A stretch of DNA of 64,000 nt, taken from positions 1-64,000 of the forward strand of contig NZ_SMKV01000022.1 of NCBI RefSeq assembly GCF_004348445.1, written 5' to 3'. The notes beneath the pieces are model-generated. The model was not told the origin of the DNA, ran no database searches, and saw only the letters and a list, made by a program, of their open reading frames with translations. Made by a program: the position numbers and the translations under genes. Within the stretch, counting starts at the first letter, position 1, and every line of letters begins with the position of its first letter. This DNA comes from Saccharopolyspora aridisoli (GTDB lineage: Bacteria > Actinomycetota > Actinomycetes > Mycobacteriales > Pseudonocardiaceae). Below are positions 7,830 through 15,840 of the stretch, piece after piece.

Positions 7830-8780
7830 ATGGTTGAGACAGTGCGCGGACAGGTACGAGCCGATCAGCTGGGCACGGTGCTCATGCACGAGCACGTCTT
7901 CGTGCTGAACGAGGAGATCCGCCGCAACTACCCCGAGTTCTGGGACGAGGAGGAGCGGGTCGCCGACGCGGTCGAGCGCCTGCGCGAGTTGGCCTCGCGC
8001 GGTGTCGACACCATCGTCGACCCGACGGTGATCGGGCTCGGCCGTGACGTCGAGCGCGTCGCGCGCATCAACGCCGAGGTCGACCTCAACATCATCACCG
8101 CCACCGGCCTCTACACCTACGACTCGGTGCCGTTCTTCTTCCGCCTGCACGGCCCCGGGACGCCGCTCGGCGGCGACGAGATGATGGTGCGGATGTTCGT
8201 CAAGGACATCACCGAGGGCATCGCGGGCACCGGCATCAAGGCCGCGTTCCTCAAGTGCGCCATCGAGGAGGAGCTGACCCCGGGCGTGGAACGCGTGCTC
8301 AACGCCGTCGCCGAGGCGCACCGGAGGACCGGTGCGCCGATCATGGTGCACACCAGTCCCGCCCACCGCACCGGCCTCGTCGCGCAGGAGGTGTTGCGGC
8401 GCAACGGGGTCGACCTCGGCAGGGTCGTCATCGGGCACAGCGGGGACACCACCGACACCGACTACCTGCGGGAGCTCATCGACAACGGTTCCTACATCGG
8501 CATGGACCGCTTCGGGATGGACGTCCTGCTTCCCACCGACGAGCGGGTGGCCACCATCGCCGAGCTCGCGGAGGGCGGACTGGCCGATCGGATGGTGCTG
8601 GCCCACGACGCGTCCTGCCACATCGACTGGTTCCCGTCGGGCGTGGCCGAGCAGGCCATGCCGGACTGGCACTACACGCACATCCACGATGTGGTGCTCC
8701 CGGCGCTGCGCGAAGCGGGCGTCACCGACGAGCAGCTGACGAGCATGCTGGTGGACAACCCGCGCCGCTACTTCGACTGA
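7830..8780 (+). CDS. Phosphotriesterase-family metal-dependent hydrolase
   Basis: The 316-residue TIM-barrel hydrolase has the phosphotriesterase order: HEH with His20 and His22 near the N-terminus, a FLKCA segment whose Lys is the likely carboxylated metal bridge, VHTSP, IGHSGDT and a late LAHDASC with the last metal Asp. Relatives include parathion hydrolases, lactonases and PHP proteins. The ATG at 7830 has AGGAGG six bases upstream; an ATG at 7827 is also possible. A thiolase-like and a DUF35 gene follow, so a lactone or ester intermediate is a more natural substrate than a phosphotriester. Confidence 0.88.
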   Translation: MVETVRGQVRADQLGTVLMHEHVFVLNEEIRRNYPEFWDEEERVADAVERLRELASRGVDTIVDPTVIGLGRDVERVARINAEVDLNIITATGLYTYDSVPFFFRLHGPGTPLGGDEMMVRMFVKDITEGIAGTGIKAAFLKCAIEEELTPGVERVLNAVAEAHRRTGAPIMVHTSPAHRTGLVAQEVLRRNGVDLGRVVIGHSGDTTDTDYLRELIDNGSYIGMDRFGMDVLLPTDERVATIAELAEGGLADRMVLAHDASCHIDWFPSGVAEQAMPDWHYTHIHDVVLPALREAGVTDEQLTSMLVDNPRRYFD

Positions 8781-8850
8781 GCCCGCGGGCGTTTACAAAC
8801 CTGATGCCCTGACCTACTTTCGGATCGAGATCGTTCCGCAAGGGGGGCAG

Positions 8851-10029
8851 ATGAGCAGTCGCAGCGACCTGCCTGCGCGCCGGAGGGCGGCGATCGCCGG
8901 TCTCGGCATGACCGACATGGGCAAAGTCTACGGCCGCAGCGCGCAGCAGTTCGCCGCCGAGGCGGTTCGCCGGGCCGTGGCCGATGCCGGGCTGCGGCTC
9001 GGCGACGTCGACGGCCTGCTGGTCTCGGCGGGCCTGGCGGGCGGTGTCGACCTGAGCCTCCAGAACGACCTCGGGCTGGAGGACCTCCGGCTGCTCAGCC
9101 AGATGCAGTCGTTCGGCTCCACCGCCGGAGCGATGGTCCAGCACGCGACGATGGCCGTCGAGGCGGGCATGGCCGACACCGTGGTCTGCGTGTTCGCCGA
9201 CGCCCCGCTGCGCGAGGGGACCTCGACCGGTGCGGCGTACGCCGCCGACCGGTACTCGCCGAAGGGCTGGGGCGGGATGGTCGCCAGCAGCGGGTTCATC
9301 GGCCCCAACTCGTTCTACGCGCTGGCCGCGCGCCGACACATGCAGGCGTACGGCACCACCAGCAAGCAGCTCGGCGAGATCGCGGTGGCGCAGCGCAAGT
9401 GGGCCGCGATGAACCCGCTGGCCCGGTTCCGCGAGCCGGTGGACATCGCAGACCACCAGGAGTCCCGGCTGGTCGCCGAGCCCTTCCACCTGCTGGACTG
9501 CTGCCTGGTGTCCAACGGCGGAATCGCGGTCGTCGTGACCCGCGGAGACCGCGCCGCGTCGCTGGCCCAGCCACCGGTGTCGGTGCTGGGCTGGGCCCAA
9601 GCCCACCCCGGCGGCTCGCTGCGCCGCGATGACGACCTGGGGCTCGTCAGCGGTGCGGCCCGAGCGGGCCCGCAGGCGCTGCGGATGGCCGGGGTGTCGC
9701 TGGCCGACATCGACATCGCCGAGCTCTACGACTGCTACACGTTCACGGTCCTGCTGACCCTCGAGGACTACGGCTTCTGCGCCAAGGGCGAGGGCGGCGA
9801 GTTCGTCTCGACCCCCGGCGTTCTCGGTCCCGGCGGATCACTGCCGGTCAACACAGGAGGCGGGCAGCTGTCCTCCTACTACATGTGGGGCATGACGCCG
9901 CTGTCGGAGGCGATCATCCAAGCCCGCGGTCAGGCGGGCGCCCGCCAGGTCCCCGACCACGAGCTGGTGCTGGTGTCGGGCAACGGCGGCATCTTCTCCC
10001 ACCACAGCACGCTGGTGCTGTCCGCCTGA
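8851..10029 (+). CDS. Thiolase-superfamily protein (SCP-x/Ltp2-like) without evident catalytic Cys
   Basis: The 392-residue protein has the thiolase-superfamily layout: IAGLGMTDMGK at the start, AEAVRRAVADAGL, a central SFGSTAGA where active thiolases have a Cys elbow, AELYDCYTFTVLLTLEDYGF, and NTGGGQLSSYYMWGM near the end. The Cys expected at the nucleophile position and the late CxG Cys are both absent (SGNGGIFSHH instead). This recalls Ltp2-type proteins, which act with a DUF35 partner as retro-aldolases on steroid-derived acyl-CoAs. A DUF35 gene follows nine bp later, supporting a two-subunit enzyme. The substrate is unknown. Confidence 0.85.
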   Translation: MSSRSDLPARRRAAIAGLGMTDMGKVYGRSAQQFAAEAVRRAVADAGLRLGDVDGLLVSAGLAGGVDLSLQNDLGLEDLRLLSQMQSFGSTAGAMVQHATMAVEAGMADTVVCVFADAPLREGTSTGAAYAADRYSPKGWGGMVASSGFIGPNSFYALAARRHMQAYGTTSKQLGEIAVAQRKWAAMNPLARFREPVDIADHQESRLVAEPFHLLDCCLVSNGGIAVVVTRGDRAASLAQPPVSVLGWAQAHPGGSLRRDDDLGLVSGAARAGPQALRMAGVSLADIDIAELYDCYTFTVLLTLEDYGFCAKGEGGEFVSTPGVLGPGGSLPVNTGGGQLSSYYMWGMTPLSEAIIQARGQAGARQVPDHELVLVSGNGGIFSHHSTLVLSA

Positions 10030-10038
10030 AAGGACTCC

Positions 10039-10437
10039 ATGGCCCTCGTCCCGGTCGCCCGAGACCACGCCAGCGCGGAATTCTTCGACGGAACCCGCAT
10101 AGGTGAACTCCGCCTGCCCCGCCGCCGCGACACCGGCGAATACCTGAGCCCGCACACCCCGATCGCCCCGGGCGACGACGTCGAGCAGGTCGCGGCGTGC
10201 GGAACCGGCCGCGTGGTGACCTGGAGCGCGGTGCACCACAAGCTCCCCGACGGCGGCGCGTTCCGGCTCGTCGTCGGCATCGTCGAACTCGACGAAGGTC
10301 CCTGGTGGTGGACCCGGCTCGCTGAGGTCGACCCCGATGCCGACCTCAGCGACCTTCGCGTCCAGGTCGCCTTCGAACCCTCGGGCCCGGAACCGGAGCA
10401 CGAGGCCATCCCGTACTTCCGCCCGGAGAGGAGTTGA
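10039..10437 (+). CDS. DUF35 OB-fold protein, partner of the thiolase-like protein
   Basis: The 132-residue protein has an N-terminal helix (ARDHASAEFFDG), a strand-rich OB-fold core with GRVVTWSAVHH and LVVGIVELDEGP, and an ending of the kind IPYFRPE. DUF35 proteins normally carry a CxxC rubredoxin-like zinc ribbon before the OB fold; here those Cys pairs are missing and only one Cys is seen. From the Ltp2-ChsH2 and HMG-CoA-synthase/thiolase systems, DUF35 subunits hold or shape the acyl-CoA site. Nine bp separate it from the thiolase-like gene, so the two are translationally linked. Confidence 0.8.
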   Translation: MALVPVARDHASAEFFDGTRIGELRLPRRRDTGEYLSPHTPIAPGDDVEQVAACGTGRVVTWSAVHHKLPDGGAFRLVVGIVELDEGPWWWTRLAEVDPDADLSDLRVQVAFEPSGPEPEHEAIPYFRPERS

Positions 10438-11110
10438 CGGTTCCCACCATCGGACGCATGACAGCCCATCCCCTGCGACCGGCACTGGGCGATCCGCGCA
10501 GTCGGTGGAAGGCCCGTGATGCCATCGGAGTCGCTTGGCGCCCGTGCTCCCCGGGTGCTGCTCTCCCACGACCCACCGCGTGTCGGCGACGACGGTCCGG
10601 CCCCGGCTGCTCGGCAGGACCTCGCGCCGCGACCACGGTTCGGTCGCGGCGCGCACCCCTGTCCTCGCCGGGCCGGACGTCGCGGATCCGCCAGCTCAGC
10701 TGCTGATCCCCCACAGCATCGCGGCCGCCCGGCGATCTCGGGCGGAACCGCCGCGTCCTCGCAACCGCCAACCGTCGCCCGACGGCTCGGACGACACGCG
10801 TCCGAGCGCGGTCAGCCCGCGGCGGCGTCGATCGAGGCCATCGCGCGGCGCAGTTGTCTTCGAGAGCCTCAGGCGCCCCGAGGGCATTGGGTTGGATGCT
10901 GGTGAGATCGTCAGCCCCTCGACACCCTCTCATCGGTGGGAGTTCCGGGCTCGAGATGGCTGATGTGCCATCGCCGATGCCGCGCGATGGTCCGTTCGCG
11001 GGAGATCCGACTCGGTCCCAGGTCGTCCACAATGGACAACCCGACCCGATCGCGCGTTGCACCGTGCGAGTGACTAACGTGCGGGGGCAGGAGTGCTGGG
11101 GAGGCGCGTT
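10438..11110. other. Intergenic stretch with no recognised gene
   Basis: About 670 bp separate the DUF35 gene and the PLP-enzyme gene. The open frames across it have low-complexity Arg/Pro/Ala composition and match nothing I recognise. A few minus-strand fragments near 10810-10920 look faintly protein-like but shift frame, so a decayed gene is possible but unproven. The last part should contain the promoter of the gene at 11111. Confidence 0.5.
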
Positions 11111-12064
11111 GTGATCGGGATCGAGGACGTCGAAGCCGCTGCGCGGGTCATCGAAGGGCACGTGGTGCGCACACCGACGGTGACCAGTCCGGGGCTGTCC
11201 GAGCTGCTCGGCGCACCGGTGACCGCGAAGCTGGAGCTGTTGCAGCGCACCGGGTCGTTCAAGGCTCGCGGCGCGGTGGCCAAGCTGCTGTCGCTGACCG
11301 AAGCCGAGCGCGCGGCCGGAGTGGTCGCGGTCAGCGGCGGCAACCACGGCATCGGCCTGGCGGTGATGGCCGGTGCCCTGCACGTCAAGGCGACCGTCGT
11401 GATGCCGCGCTCAGCGCCGAAGCGGGCCGTGGAGGTCGCCGAGTCCGCCGGGGCGGCGGTCCACCTGGCCGACGACATGGCAGGTGCGTTCGCGCTCACC
11501 GAGCAGCTCCGGGCCGAGGGCAGCACGCTGGTGCACCCCTTCGACGATCCCGCGGTGATCGCCGCGCAGGGCACGGTCGGGCTGGAATTGGCCGAGGACG
11601 CCGGTGAACTCACCGACGTGCTCGTCAGCATCGGCGGTGGCGGCCTGATCTCGGGCGTGGTCACCGCGCTGCGCGCGGAGCGCCCCGACGTGCGGATCTG
11701 GGGCGTGGAAACCGAGGGGGCCGAGGCGATGACGGCCGCGCTGGCGGCTGGCGGCCCGGTGGCCGTCGAGCTTTCGTCGATCGTGTCGACCCTCAGCGCG
11801 CCGGCTGTCTCCGAACTGACCTACCGGCACGTTCGCGAGTTGGTCGAAGACGTCCTGGTGGTGCCTGATTCCGAAGCGGTGCAGGGCGTCCTGGACCTCG
11901 CCGGGCACGCGAAGCTGTGGGCCGAACCGGCCGCCGGGTGCCTGCTCCCGGCCGCCCGTCGGATCCTCGCCGAGCGCGGCGACGTCAAGCTCGGCCTCGT
12001 CGTCTGCGGCGGCAACGCCACCCCGGCCGATGTCATGGCCTGGGCCGACCGCTTCCGGGGCTGA
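11111..12064 (+). CDS. Threonine/serine dehydratase-family PLP enzyme
   Basis: The 317-residue fold-type II PLP enzyme has the Schiff-base lysine in the GSFKARGA motif (Lys51), the SGGNHG phosphate/carboxylate loop and a glycine-rich SIGGGGLISG cofactor loop. Length and motifs fit catabolic threonine/serine dehydratases or the closely related serine racemases and hydroxyaspartate dehydratases. There is no C-terminal ACT regulatory domain, which argues against biosynthetic IlvA. The GTG at 11111 has GGGAGG six bases upstream. It converges with the SDR gene, with a hairpin overlapping its stop codon. Confidence 0.88.
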   Translation: MIGIEDVEAAARVIEGHVVRTPTVTSPGLSELLGAPVTAKLELLQRTGSFKARGAVAKLLSLTEAERAAGVVAVSGGNHGIGLAVMAGALHVKATVVMPRSAPKRAVEVAESAGAAVHLADDMAGAFALTEQLRAEGSTLVHPFDDPAVIAAQGTVGLELAEDAGELTDVLVSIGGGGLISGVVTALRAERPDVRIWGVETEGAEAMTAALAAGGPVAVELSSIVSTLSAPAVSELTYRHVRELVEDVLVVPDSEAVQGVLDLAGHAKLWAEPAAGCLLPAARRILAERGDVKLGLVVCGGNATPADVMAWADRFRG

Positions 12065-12085
12065 ACGCGCAGCGCCCAGCCCCGG
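12055..12085. terminator. Hairpin between convergent genes
   Basis: CCGGGGCTG at 12055-12063 pairs with CAGCCCCGG at 12077-12085 (9 bp, 13-nt loop). It overlaps the stop codon of the PLP-enzyme gene and lies just before the end of the convergent SDR gene. Probably a bidirectional terminator, without a T tract. Confidence 0.5.
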
Positions 12086-12091
12086 TGCCGG

Positions 12092-12832
12092 TCACTCCGA
12101 GCGGTTGATCACGCGCGCCGAAGTCTGGTCGCGGGCCAGCAGCAGGATCTGGTCGACGTTGACGTGCGGGGGACGGGTCGCCACCCACGAGACCGTCTCG
12201 GCGACGTCCTCGGCGGTGAGCGGGTTGGTGCCCTGGTAGACGGCGTCGGCCTTCTCCTGGTCTCCGCGGAAGCGGACCAGGCTGAAGTCCGTCTGGACCA
12301 GGCCGGGGTCGATCTCGCACACCCGAATCGGCTCGCCGAACATCTCCAGCCGCAGCACTCGGGTCAGCGCCGCGACCGCGTGCTTGGCCGCGTTGTAGCC
12401 GCCGCCTGTGGCGTAGGGCTCGCGGCCCGCGACCGATCCGATGTTGATGACCTGCCCGTCACCGGACTCCAGCAGCTTCGGCAGCAGCGCGCGGGTCACC
12501 CGCAGGGTGCCCATCACGTTGGTCTCGTACATCCACTGCCAGTCCTCGTCCTTGGCCTCCAGGATGGTCTCGGAGCCGACCGCCCCGCCCGCGTTGTTCA
12601 CCAGCAGGTCGCAACGCTCGACGGCGTCGGTGAACGCGTCGACCGAGGACTGGTCGGTGACGTCGAGCTCCAGCGCCCGGCCCCCGGTGGAGTCGGCGAC
12701 TTCCTGCAACCGGTCCAGCCGGCGCGCACCGAGCACCACCTCGAAGCCGGCCTGGGCCAGGGCCCTGGCGCTGGCGGCACCGATCCCGCTGCTGGCCCCG
12801 GTGACCACCGCTACCGGCGTTGGCTTGCCCAT
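12092..12832 (-). CDS. SDR-family NAD(P)-dependent oxidoreductase
   Basis: The 246-residue classical short-chain dehydrogenase has the cofactor motif TGASSGIG at residues 11-18, NNAG at 79-82, and the catalytic Ser133, Tyr146 and Lys150 (the last two in YNAAK). The C-terminal DPGLVQTDFSLVRF region resembles YdfG-like 3-hydroxy acid or serine dehydrogenases. The ATG at 12832 follows a GAGGAGG site; the frame extends upstream but without support. The neighbours do not reveal its substrate. Confidence 0.9.
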   Translation of the reverse strand: MGKPTPVAVVTGASSGIGAASARALAQAGFEVVLGARRLDRLQEVADSTGGRALELDVTDQSSVDAFTDAVERCDLLVNNAGGAVGSETILEAKDEDWQWMYETNVMGTLRVTRALLPKLLESGDGQVINIGSVAGREPYATGGGYNAAKHAVAALTRVLRLEMFGEPIRVCEIDPGLVQTDFSLVRFRGDQEKADAVYQGTNPLTAEDVAETVSWVATRPPHVNVDQILLLARDQTSARVINRSE

Positions 12833-12928
12833 CGAAACTCCTCCTCGAACCTCAGCCGTCATCGCTCAACCTAACTCGCGGAGGAAGATCGGGTCGCTCG
12901 TGGTGACCGCGGAGGTGGGAGGGCACGA

Positions 12929-13525
12929 TCACTGGCCGTCGGGACCTTGCTTCGGGCGGGCGCGGAGGTGGGCTCGTTCGCCCTGCTTGCCGAACAAGCT
13001 CAGGAACTCCACGGCCTGGTCGTCGGCGGCGCCGAACCAGTGCGGGACCCGGGTGTCGAACTCGGCGGCCTCGCCGGGGGAGAGCACCACGTCGTGCTCG
13101 CCGAGCACCATGCGCAGACGTCCGTTGAGGACGTAGAGCCACTCGTAGCCCTCGTGGGTCTGGGGCTCGGGCTCGTTGCGGCCGCTCCCGGCCGGGAGGA
13201 CCAGCTTGTACGCCTGGATGCCGCCCGCTCGCCGGGTCAGCGGCAGCATCGTCAGGCCGCCCCGCTTGACCGGCCGCATGTGCACCCGCGGGTCGCCGGT
13301 GGGTGGGGCGTCGACGAGCTCGTCGAGCGTGACCCCGTGCGCCTTGGCCAGCGGAAGCAGCAGTTCGAGGGTCGGTTTGCGCGAGCCGGACTCCAGTCTC
13401 GACAGGGTGCTCACCGAGATCCCGGTGGCGTTCGAGAGGTCCGCGAGGGTGGTCTCCCGCTGCCGTCTCAGCGCCCGCAACCTCGGTCCGACGGCGTCCA
13501 GCGCTCGCCCGAATTCCGCGTCCAC
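12929..13525 (-). CDS. XRE-family regulator with C-terminal cupin domain
   Basis: The 198-residue protein has a Cro/C1 helix-turn-helix at about residues 13-68 (TLADLSNATGISVSTLSRLE). A cupin fold follows, with THEGYEWLYVLNGRLRMVLG and a late LSPGEAAEFDTRVPHWF, giving the two conserved cupin motifs. Such HTH-cupin regulators sense small metabolites through the cupin and often control nearby detoxification or catabolic genes. The start is GTG. It lies about 100 bp upstream of the SDR gene on the same strand, and that SDR is its most likely target. Confidence 0.9.
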   Translation of the reverse strand: MDAEFGRALDAVGPRLRALRRQRETTLADLSNATGISVSTLSRLESGSRKPTLELLLPLAKAHGVTLDELVDAPPTGDPRVHMRPVKRGGLTMLPLTRRAGGIQAYKLVLPAGSGRNEPEPQTHEGYEWLYVLNGRLRMVLGEHDVVLSPGEAAEFDTRVPHWFGAADDQAVEFLSLFGKQGERAHLRARPKQGPDGQ

Positions 13526-13587
13526 GCCTCAACCTTGCCACTGCGGCAAGCGGGATTGCCACCGGGCTCACCCGGGCGCACCAGCGC

Positions 13588-14001
13588 TCAGCCGTTGTTG
13601 CGGTAGATCTCGTCGTAGCGGGAGGCCCGCTGGGCGCGGGCTTCGGCGTGCGCGGCTTCGCGCGTCGCCCGGCCGGTGCCGATGGGGTAGCCGTGCTTGT
13701 GCAGCCGGTACTCGCAGGTGTGCTCCATGTAGGACAGCGAGTACCACAGCGCGAGCATGACGCCGCCGAGCACCGACATCGCCCGGATCCAGAGCGGGCC
13801 CGGGAGCAGCAGGAACAGCAGCCCGGGAGAGATCTGGACGAGGCTGCGCGCAGTGTGCCGCAACACCCAGGTCCGGCAGGTGACGTCGTGGAGCACCCAC
13901 GCGCGATGCCGTGCGGGCAGGCGGCCGCCGAAGGCGTACCAGGTCCACCGCAACGGATCGGGTCGCACGAGTCTGGCTTCGGGGTGTTGGCTCACACCCA
14001 A
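13588..14001 (-). CDS. DUF5313-family small membrane protein
   Basis: The 137-residue protein has the order seen in DUF5313 proteins of mycolata and relatives: a short N-terminal RPDPLRWTWYAFGGRLP segment, HDVTCRTWVLRH, two closely spaced hydrophobic helices (about residues 56-70 and 75-90) and a charged tail ending RYDEIYRNNG. The function is not known to me. It is divergent from the OhrR-like regulator with only about 50 bp between the starts, so it is a candidate target of that regulator. Confidence 0.75.
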   Translation of the reverse strand: MGVSQHPEARLVRPDPLRWTWYAFGGRLPARHRAWVLHDVTCRTWVLRHTARSLVQISPGLLFLLLPGPLWIRAMSVLGGVMLALWYSLSYMEHTCEYRLHKHGYPIGTGRATREAAHAEARAQRASRYDEIYRNNG

Positions 14002-14053
14002 TACTTAGCACACCAACTATTAGCGCGTAGTGCAAGGTGAGTAAGCTGACCCC
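14002..14053. promoter_or_regulatory. A+T-richer divergent promoter region, possible MarR/OhrR operator
   Basis: This 52-bp gap between divergent starts is clearly richer in A and T than its surroundings. It carries a TAG-N8-CTA-type imperfect repeat (read on the minus strand near 14004-14022). Location and composition fit a MarR-family operator, but the symmetry is weak. Confidence 0.35.
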
Positions 14054-14515
14054 GTGCAGACTCCCGACCTGGGTGAGGACCCGCTCGCCCTCGACCGCCA
14101 GGTGTGCTTCGCGCTGTCGGTCGCCTCCCGCAACGTCATCTCGCTGTACCGGCCGCTGCTGGCGCCGATGAACCTCACGCACCCGCAGTACCTGGTGATG
14201 CTGGCGCTGTGGGAGCGTTCGCCGCGCTCGGTGACCGATCTCTGCGACGTCCTGCACGCCGACGCGGCCACGCTGTCCCCGCTGCTCAAGCGTCTGGAAT
14301 CGGTGGGTTACGTGCTGCGGACCCGCAGCCGCAGCGATGAGCGCAGGCTGGAAGTCGCGCTGACCGAGGAAGGCACGCGGCTGCGGGCTGATGCCGAGAA
14401 GATCCCGTACGAGATCGTCGAGACCCTGGGCGTGGAGCTCTCCGAGCTCGAAGAGCTCCACGCGGCCTTGACCAAGGTCATCTCGGCCAGCCGTCGGGCC
14501 CTGGACGCCAGGTGA
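14054..14515 (+). CDS. OhrR-like MarR-family regulator
   Basis: The 153-residue winged-helix regulator opens with LDRQVCFALSVASRN, matching the QLCFALYSASN-type start of OhrR. Cys18 is therefore a probable peroxide-sensing cysteine. The DNA-binding wing region is DAATLSPLLKRLESVGYVLRTRS followed by DERRLEVALTEEG, also OhrR-like. OhrR proteins derepress an organic hydroperoxide resistance gene when the Cys is oxidised; no ohr gene is adjacent, and the divergent gene encodes a DUF5313 protein. The start is GTG. It converges with the DUF839 gene, three bp apart. Confidence 0.85.
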   Translation: MQTPDLGEDPLALDRQVCFALSVASRNVISLYRPLLAPMNLTHPQYLVMLALWERSPRSVTDLCDVLHADAATLSPLLKRLESVGYVLRTRSRSDERRLEVALTEEGTRLRADAEKIPYEIVETLGVELSELEELHAALTKVISASRRALDAR

Positions 14516-14518
14516 CGA

Positions 14519-15661
14519 TCACTGCCGGAACGGACCGGAGATCTCGTAGGTGTAGCCGTCGAAGCTGCTGCCGGACGGGCCGCGCTGCGAGGAGAAGTAC
14601 AGCCGGTCACCCGCGGGGTTGAACGCCACGCCGCACAGCTCGGACTCGTCCTGGCCGACCACTCGCAGGAACGGCGCCACCACGTCGTCGGGAGTGATGA
14701 TGCAGATCTCCATGTTCCCGCCGTCCTCGGCGACGTAGAGGTCTCCGGTCGTGGTCCCGGTGATGTTGTCGACGCCGGTCAGCGGACCGTCCTGGGTGAG
14801 GTCGTCGTCGTAGGCGATGGTGAGCGCGTTGGCCACCGCGTCGTAGGCCCAGACCCGGTTGTCGCCCTTGGTGGTGAAGAAGCAGGTGCCGTTGCGGTAG
14901 TAGGCGCCCTCGCCGCCGTCGAAGACGCGCGCGGTGTCGACCTGGTGGCGGGTGCGGACCGTGGCGCCCGTCGGGTCCGGAACGTCGACCCAGGTCAGCG
15001 CGCCGTCAGCCTCGGCGAGCACCTGCAGCGTTCCGGCCGACATGTCGCCCCAGGTGGTCGGAACGAAGCGGTAGAAGTTGCCGTCGGACTCGTCCTCGGT
15101 CAGGTAGACGACCTCGCGGTCCGGGTCGGCGGCAGCGGCCTCGTGCTTGAACCGGCCCATCGGGTCGCGGCGGACCGCCTCGCCGCCCCACGGGTCGGTC
15201 TCGAAGACGTAGCCGCGGTCGGTCTCTTCGCAGGACAGCCAGGTGTTCCACGGGGTCGCTCCACCTGAGCAGTTCTGCGTCGTGCCGGTCAGGATCGGGT
15301 AGGCGCCGGTGATGGTCGCCGCGGCGTCGAAGCGCAGCGCGCTGACGCCACCGGCGCCCAGCGGGAGCTCGGAGTTGGACACGTAGATCCAGCCGTCGCC
15401 GTCGGCGAAGCAGGCGCCGCCGTCCGGTGCTCCGTGCCAGGTGTGGCCGGTTCCGCTGACGGTGTCGCCGGTGTGGGCGAGCACCCGGCTGGTGAAGTTC
15501 GCGGGCAGTTCGAGTCCGTTGGCGTCGGCGGCCTGCAGCGGGCCGTACGGGCTGGGGCCGGTCTGCGCCGGGTAGGCGATGGCCTCGCGGGTCACGCTGA
15601 AGCCGAGCGCGACAGCGGCGCCGCCGGTCACGGCGGCGCGCAGGAAGGTGCGACGATCCAC
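14519..15661 (-). CDS. DUF839/PhoX-like protein with Tat signal
   Basis: The 380-residue protein begins with a twin-arginine signal (DRRTFLRAAV followed by an Ala/Gly/Val helix and AIAYPA). The rest is a DUF839/PhoX-type beta-propeller with CFADGDGWIYVSNSE, LSCEETDRGYVFE, TEDESDGNFYRFVP, GVDNITGTTTGDLYVAEDGG and a final DRLYFSSQRG. PhoX relatives are calcium/iron alkaline phosphatases; many DUF839 proteins lack proven activity. The GTG at 15661 has GGAGG six bases upstream and starts exactly before the Tat motif; longer versions would bury the signal. It is exported folded across the membrane. Confidence 0.85.
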   Translation of the reverse strand: MDRRTFLRAAVTGGAAVALGFSVTREAIAYPAQTGPSPYGPLQAADANGLELPANFTSRVLAHTGDTVSGTGHTWHGAPDGGACFADGDGWIYVSNSELPLGAGGVSALRFDAAATITGAYPILTGTTQNCSGGATPWNTWLSCEETDRGYVFETDPWGGEAVRRDPMGRFKHEAAAADPDREVVYLTEDESDGNFYRFVPTTWGDMSAGTLQVLAEADGALTWVDVPDPTGATVRTRHQVDTARVFDGGEGAYYRNGTCFFTTKGDNRVWAYDAVANALTIAYDDDLTQDGPLTGVDNITGTTTGDLYVAEDGGNMEICIITPDDVVAPFLRVVGQDESELCGVAFNPAGDRLYFSSQRGPSGSSFDGYTYEISGPFRQ

Positions 15662-15840
15662 GGTTTTCCTCCGGGCGGTGGGAGTGCGTTGTGCTCGGGT
15701 CCCGCGACGGTAGATCGGCGTGCGTGGACTGATCACCGCGAGAAGGATGAACAGTGCGTGCAGGGCGCGGTAACGGGCGGTTCCGCTTCACCGTCCACAG
15801 AGGAATCGACTGCGATATGGAGCTCGGACGAGGAGTTCGG

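Noticed and set aside
10810-10920. Minus-strand fragment with SIQPNAL and, in another frame, RRAMASIDAAAG
   Set aside because: It faintly recalls an FAD-monooxygenase segment or a protein C-terminus, but the match is a few residues long and flanking frames show nothing consistent.
10535-10963. Long plus-strand frames between the DUF35 and PLP-enzyme genes
   Set aside because: Low-complexity Arg/Pro/Ala composition, no ribosome site and no recognised motif; typical chance frames of high-G+C DNA.
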